DNA of 33,464 nucleotides, from positions 1 to 33,464 of the IMG/VR virus record IMGVR_UViG_3300020469_000141. One strand, 5' to 3'. Shown here piece after piece: positions 30,664 to 33,464 of this stretch. Below the pieces are notes generated by a model that did no database searches, was not told where the DNA came from, and saw only the letters and a list, made by a program, of their open reading frames with translations. The first letter of the stretch is position 1, and every line of letters begins with the position of its first letter. The position numbers were made by a program, and so were the translations under genes. Origin of the DNA: a virus.

Positions 30664-33464
30664 ATGCCCGCACCTATTTTAAAGTTTAAAAGGGGTAATC
30701 TAGTTGATTTACCCAATTTACAAGCTGGTGAACCGGGTTTTACCGTAGACAAGTTTGACTTGTTTGTCGGTGTAAACTCCACCAGTAATGGTAACAAAAT
30801 AGTTGGATCTGCAAGGTATTGGACAAGAGAAACCACAACAGCTGGTTCTGGTGTCAACCTAGTAGAAGGAACAAACAATGGCACGAATGCCATAACAATC
30901 AAATCACCAGCAAGTCTGGCTGATAATCAAACATACATTTTTCCAGGTGCACCTACATCAGGTGGTTTCCTAAGAAGTGATGGAAGTGGAAACCTAACTT
31001 GGGATACAGGTTCAGGATTCAATGGAGGATCATTCCCTCTAAGTGCATTAGACATAGATGGTGGTACTGATATAGGTGCTGCTATAGTTGATGCTGACGA
31101 ATTTATTGTAGATGATGGTGGTGGCGGTACCAATAGAAAGGTAGACGCTTCAAGAATAAAAGATTACGTCTTGGGTGGCGGTCAAGGTGCTAACTTTAGT
31201 GCTATAAACGTCAGTGGTATTACAACTGCCACATTCCTCAAGTCTACTACAGCAGTCATTGGTGCTGGTCTGACAGTTACAGGAGCATTGGATGTAGATT
31301 CCACCTCTAACTTCGCTAACACAGTTACAATCGCTTCTGGTGGTGCTAACGTAACAGGTACAGTTTCTGCTACACAGTTCACTGGATCTGGTGCAGGATT
31401 GACTGGTGGTACAACACCTATCTCAACACTTGATATAGACGGTGGTACTGATATCGGTGCTGACTTAACAGATGGTGACTTACTTGTTGTTGATGACGGT
31501 GCTGGTGGCACTAATAGAAAGACTGCGATGTCACGAGTCAAGAACTATGTTCTTGGTGGTGGACAAGGTGCTACATTCGCTGCTGTAAATGTAACTGGTA
31601 TTGCTACACTTGGATTTGTTGATTCAACTCAACTCAAAGTATCCGGTGTTTCCACATTTACAGGTACTGTAGATATCAATGGAGCAATCGATGCTGACGG
31701 TGGTGCAAACATTGCCGGTGGAGAAACTACACTTAGTTCTGCTACAGTCTCTGACCTAACAGATAACCGTGTTGTTATCGCTGGTACTGGTGGTGCACTT
31801 GAAGACAGTGGAAATCTAACATTCAACGGATCACAGTTAGGTATAACTGGAACTGTAAATGCTTCAAGCACAGTTACTGCTTCTGCATTCCATACTGGTG
31901 CTGAAGGATCAGCAATCAGAGTTACATCAGATACAATCTCAGGTCCTGCTACAATCACTCTTGACCCTGCGGGTGTAGGTGATAATACAGGTAAGGTTGT
32001 AATCGCTGGTGACTTCCAAGTAGACGGTACAACAACCACGGTTAATTCTACCACTATGACAGTGGATGATAAGAACCTTGAGTTGGGTACAGGTGCTGCT
32101 AACGATGCTGCTGCTGACGGTGGTGGTATTACTATCGTATCTGGTGAAGGTAACAAGACATTCAATTTTGAAGCAACTGGTGACAATCTAGGATCTTCTG
32201 AGAACCTAAACATTGCATCTGGTAAGGTATACAAGGTAAACAACGTAGAGACATTGAGTGCAACCACTCTTGGTGCTAACGTTGTCAACTCTTCTCTTAC
32301 TAATGTTGGTACACTAACTGGTTTATCTGTAAACGGTACTGCATCTGTCACAGGTCAGATCACAGCAGGAGATCTAAGAAACTCTGATGATGGTCTAATA
32401 CCTTTAGTTGGTGTTCAAACTGCTTCTGGTCACTCAGGTTTAGTTACAGCGTTCAAGTTCAGAGGATCTGGTCTTGATGACTTCATCATTTCAAACGGTG
32501 TTGCTGACGTTATCCTAACTGGTGTTGCTGCAACAACATATACATCAAGACAGACACATACTGCTACACAAGGTCAAACTACTTTCACAGTATCTGCTGG
32601 ATATTCAGAAGGATTCATTGACGTTTATCAGAACGGTGTTCGTATTATAAACGGTACAGACTACGCTGCTGAAAACGGATCTACATTCGTATTGACTGAC
32701 GCAGCAACTGTTGGAGATGAGTTTGAATCAGTCGCATGGAAGACATTAGGTAACGTAGCAACTCTACAAAACCTAAACGTTGTAGATAATCTAACGGTTA
32801 CAGGAGTCACGACCTCAGGTACATTTGTCGGTGATATAACGGGAGACATAACAGGTTCTCTTGCTAATGCAACCGTAAACACTCTACCTATTACTGTAAT
32901 AGACATTGACGGTGCTACAGACATCGGTGGTGCTATTGCTGACGCTGACCTATTCATCGTTGATGACGGTGCTGGTGGTACAAACAGAAAGACTGCTGCT
33001 TCACGAGTCAAGGACTACGTTCTTGGTGGTGGACAAGGAGCAAACTTCTCTGCTATATCAGTATCTGGTATTGCAACTGCTACATTCCTAAAAGCAACTA
33101 CAGCAACAGTTGGTGCTGGACTAACAGTCACAGGTGCATTAGATGTAGACGGTGGTGCTAACATAGCATCTGGTCTTACTGTCACTGGAAATGCTACAAT
33201 AAACTCATTGAAGGTTTCTGACCTTACAAACGATAGAGTTCTTATTGCTGGTACTTCTGGAGAAATAGAAGACAGTGGAAACCTAACATTCAATGGTTCA
33301 ACCCTTGGTGTTACTGGTGGTGTTACTGCTTCTGGTGCTATCGACGCTAACGGTGGAATTGCTGCTACTACTGCAATAGTTGAAGACCTAACAGATGGAA
33401 GAGTTGTACTTGCTGGATCTGGTGGAGAACTAGAAGACCATAGTAACTTGACATTTGACGGTGG
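30664..33464 (+). CDS. Tail-fibre-like repeat protein (partial, runs off the right edge)
   Basis: At least 933 residues without a stop. The N-terminus MPAPILKFKRGNLVDLPNLQ, followed by AGEPGFTVDKFDLFVG, resembles the N-terminal domain of phage fibre and Mtd-type proteins. The body is Gly/Thr/Val/Asp-rich beta-repeat sequence. Three units of 'LDIDGGTDIG...VDDGAGGTNRK...KDYVLGGGQGA' start at 31048, 31429 and 32899. Three units of 'VSDLTDNRVVIAG...EDSGNLTFNG' start at 31747, 33214 and 33379. Other modules I recall from cyanophage fibres are TTTVNSTTMTVDDKNLELG and GQTTFTVSAGYSEGFIDVYQ. It probably forms a trimeric fibre; the receptor-binding tip would lie beyond the window. A terminator and a late promoter motif precede it. 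Long minus-strand frames across it are composition artefacts. Confidence 0.85.
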   Translation, partial: MPAPILKFKRGNLVDLPNLQAGEPGFTVDKFDLFVGVNSTSNGNKIVGSARYWTRETTTAGSGVNLVEGTNNGTNAITIKSPASLADNQTYIFPGAPTSGGFLRSDGSGNLTWDTGSGFNGGSFPLSALDIDGGTDIGAAIVDADEFIVDDGGGGTNRKVDASRIKDYVLGGGQGANFSAINVSGITTATFLKSTTAVIGAGLTVTGALDVDSTSNFANTVTIASGGANVTGTVSATQFTGSGAGLTGGTTPISTLDIDGGTDIGADLTDGDLLVVDDGAGGTNRKTAMSRVKNYVLGGGQGATFAAVNVTGIATLGFVDSTQLKVSGVSTFTGTVDINGAIDADGGANIAGGETTLSSATVSDLTDNRVVIAGTGGALEDSGNLTFNGSQLGITGTVNASSTVTASAFHTGAEGSAIRVTSDTISGPATITLDPAGVGDNTGKVVIAGDFQVDGTTTTVNSTTMTVDDKNLELGTGAANDAAADGGGITIVSGEGNKTFNFEATGDNLGSSENLNIASGKVYKVNNVETLSATTLGANVVNSSLTNVGTLTGLSVNGTASVTGQITAGDLRNSDDGLIPLVGVQTASGHSGLVTAFKFRGSGLDDFIISNGVADVILTGVAATTYTSRQTHTATQGQTTFTVSAGYSEGFIDVYQNGVRIINGTDYAAENGSTFVLTDAATVGDEFESVAWKTLGNVATLQNLNVVDNLTVTGVTTSGTFVGDITGDITGSLANATVNTLPITVIDIDGATDIGGAIADADLFIVDDGAGGTNRKTAASRVKDYVLGGGQGANFSAISVSGIATATFLKATTATVGAGLTVTGALDVDGGANIASGLTVTGNATINSLKVSDLTNDRVLIAGTSGEIEDSGNLTFNGSTLGVTGGVTASGAIDANGGIAATTAIVEDLTDGRVVLAGSGGELEDHSNLTFDG
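31048..33155 (+). repeat. Three diverged fibre repeat units
   Basis: Units of about 240 nt begin at 31048, 31429 and 32899. The first and third remain similar through the trailing TATFLK-TTA-GAGLTVTGALDVD segment, while the second diverges after VLGGGQGA. The proteins are very similar but the DNA differs at many synonymous sites, so these are not recent duplications. Confidence 0.75.

Noticed and set aside
31182-33293. Long minus-strand open frames (up to 240 residues) across the fibre gene
   Set aside because: They lie opposite a strongly coding Gly/Thr/Asp-rich repeat gene, are rich in Pro/Val/Ser/Thr as expected from its reverse complement, and repeat with the same period. They show no family motif or ribosome site.
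1-33464. tRNA genes, CRISPR arrays, insertion sequences or diversity-generating retroelements
   Set aside because: I looked for cloverleaf-like CCA-ended segments, regular spaced direct repeats, terminal inverted repeats with transposase frames, and reverse transcriptase motifs by eye and saw none. A software scan could still find something subtle.

Overview
The window looks like part of the genome of a T4-like myovirus of marine cyanobacteria (a cyanophage), or a close relative infecting another marine bacterium. The evidence is an AT-rich genome, recognisable T4-type baseplate proteins gp25, gp6 and gp8 in T4-like order, very large cyanophage-type structural proteins (YHYH-domain and DUF4815-type), TATAAATA-like late promoter motifs, and tightly overlapping genes. 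No host genes, rRNA, tRNA, insertion sequence or CRISPR array were found. All calls rest on reading the sequence and on recall of protein families; nothing was searched.

Left part, minus strand (1-3596): a tightly packed, mostly overlapping set reading leftwards. In transcription order it holds a sulfotransferase-like protein, a 38-residue ORF, two tandem SGNH-hydrolase-like paralogues, a small membrane protein, a staphylococcal-nuclease-type nuclease, another small membrane protein, and the start of one more gene with its own sigma70-like promoter.

Accessory part, plus strand (3610-7188): a small conserved-looking protein, a second sulfotransferase-like paralogue facing away from the first, a 47-residue acidic protein, a NodU/TobZ-type O-carbamoyltransferase, a family-2/GT-A-like glycosyltransferase behind a late promoter, and a second small protein related to the first. 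Together with the left part this looks like a glycan or surface modification cassette (sulfation, carbamoylation, glycosyl transfer, possible ester hydrolysis). Whether it acts on host envelope glycans or on the virion cannot be told from sequence. A rho-independent terminator at 7188-7212 closes it.

Structural part, plus strand (7219-33464): from late promoter motifs the baseplate genes follow as a TAATG cascade: gp25, gp6, a 2733-residue protein in the gp7 position, and a 955-residue structural protein. Then come gp8 behind its own tandem late motifs, a 2357-residue DUF4815-type protein, three tiny ORFs, two small virion-type proteins, and a tail-fibre-like gene that runs off the right end. 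The large proteins share recurring beta-type modules, suggesting they grew by module duplication and exchange. Four of the late promoter motifs overlap the stop codon of the preceding gene.
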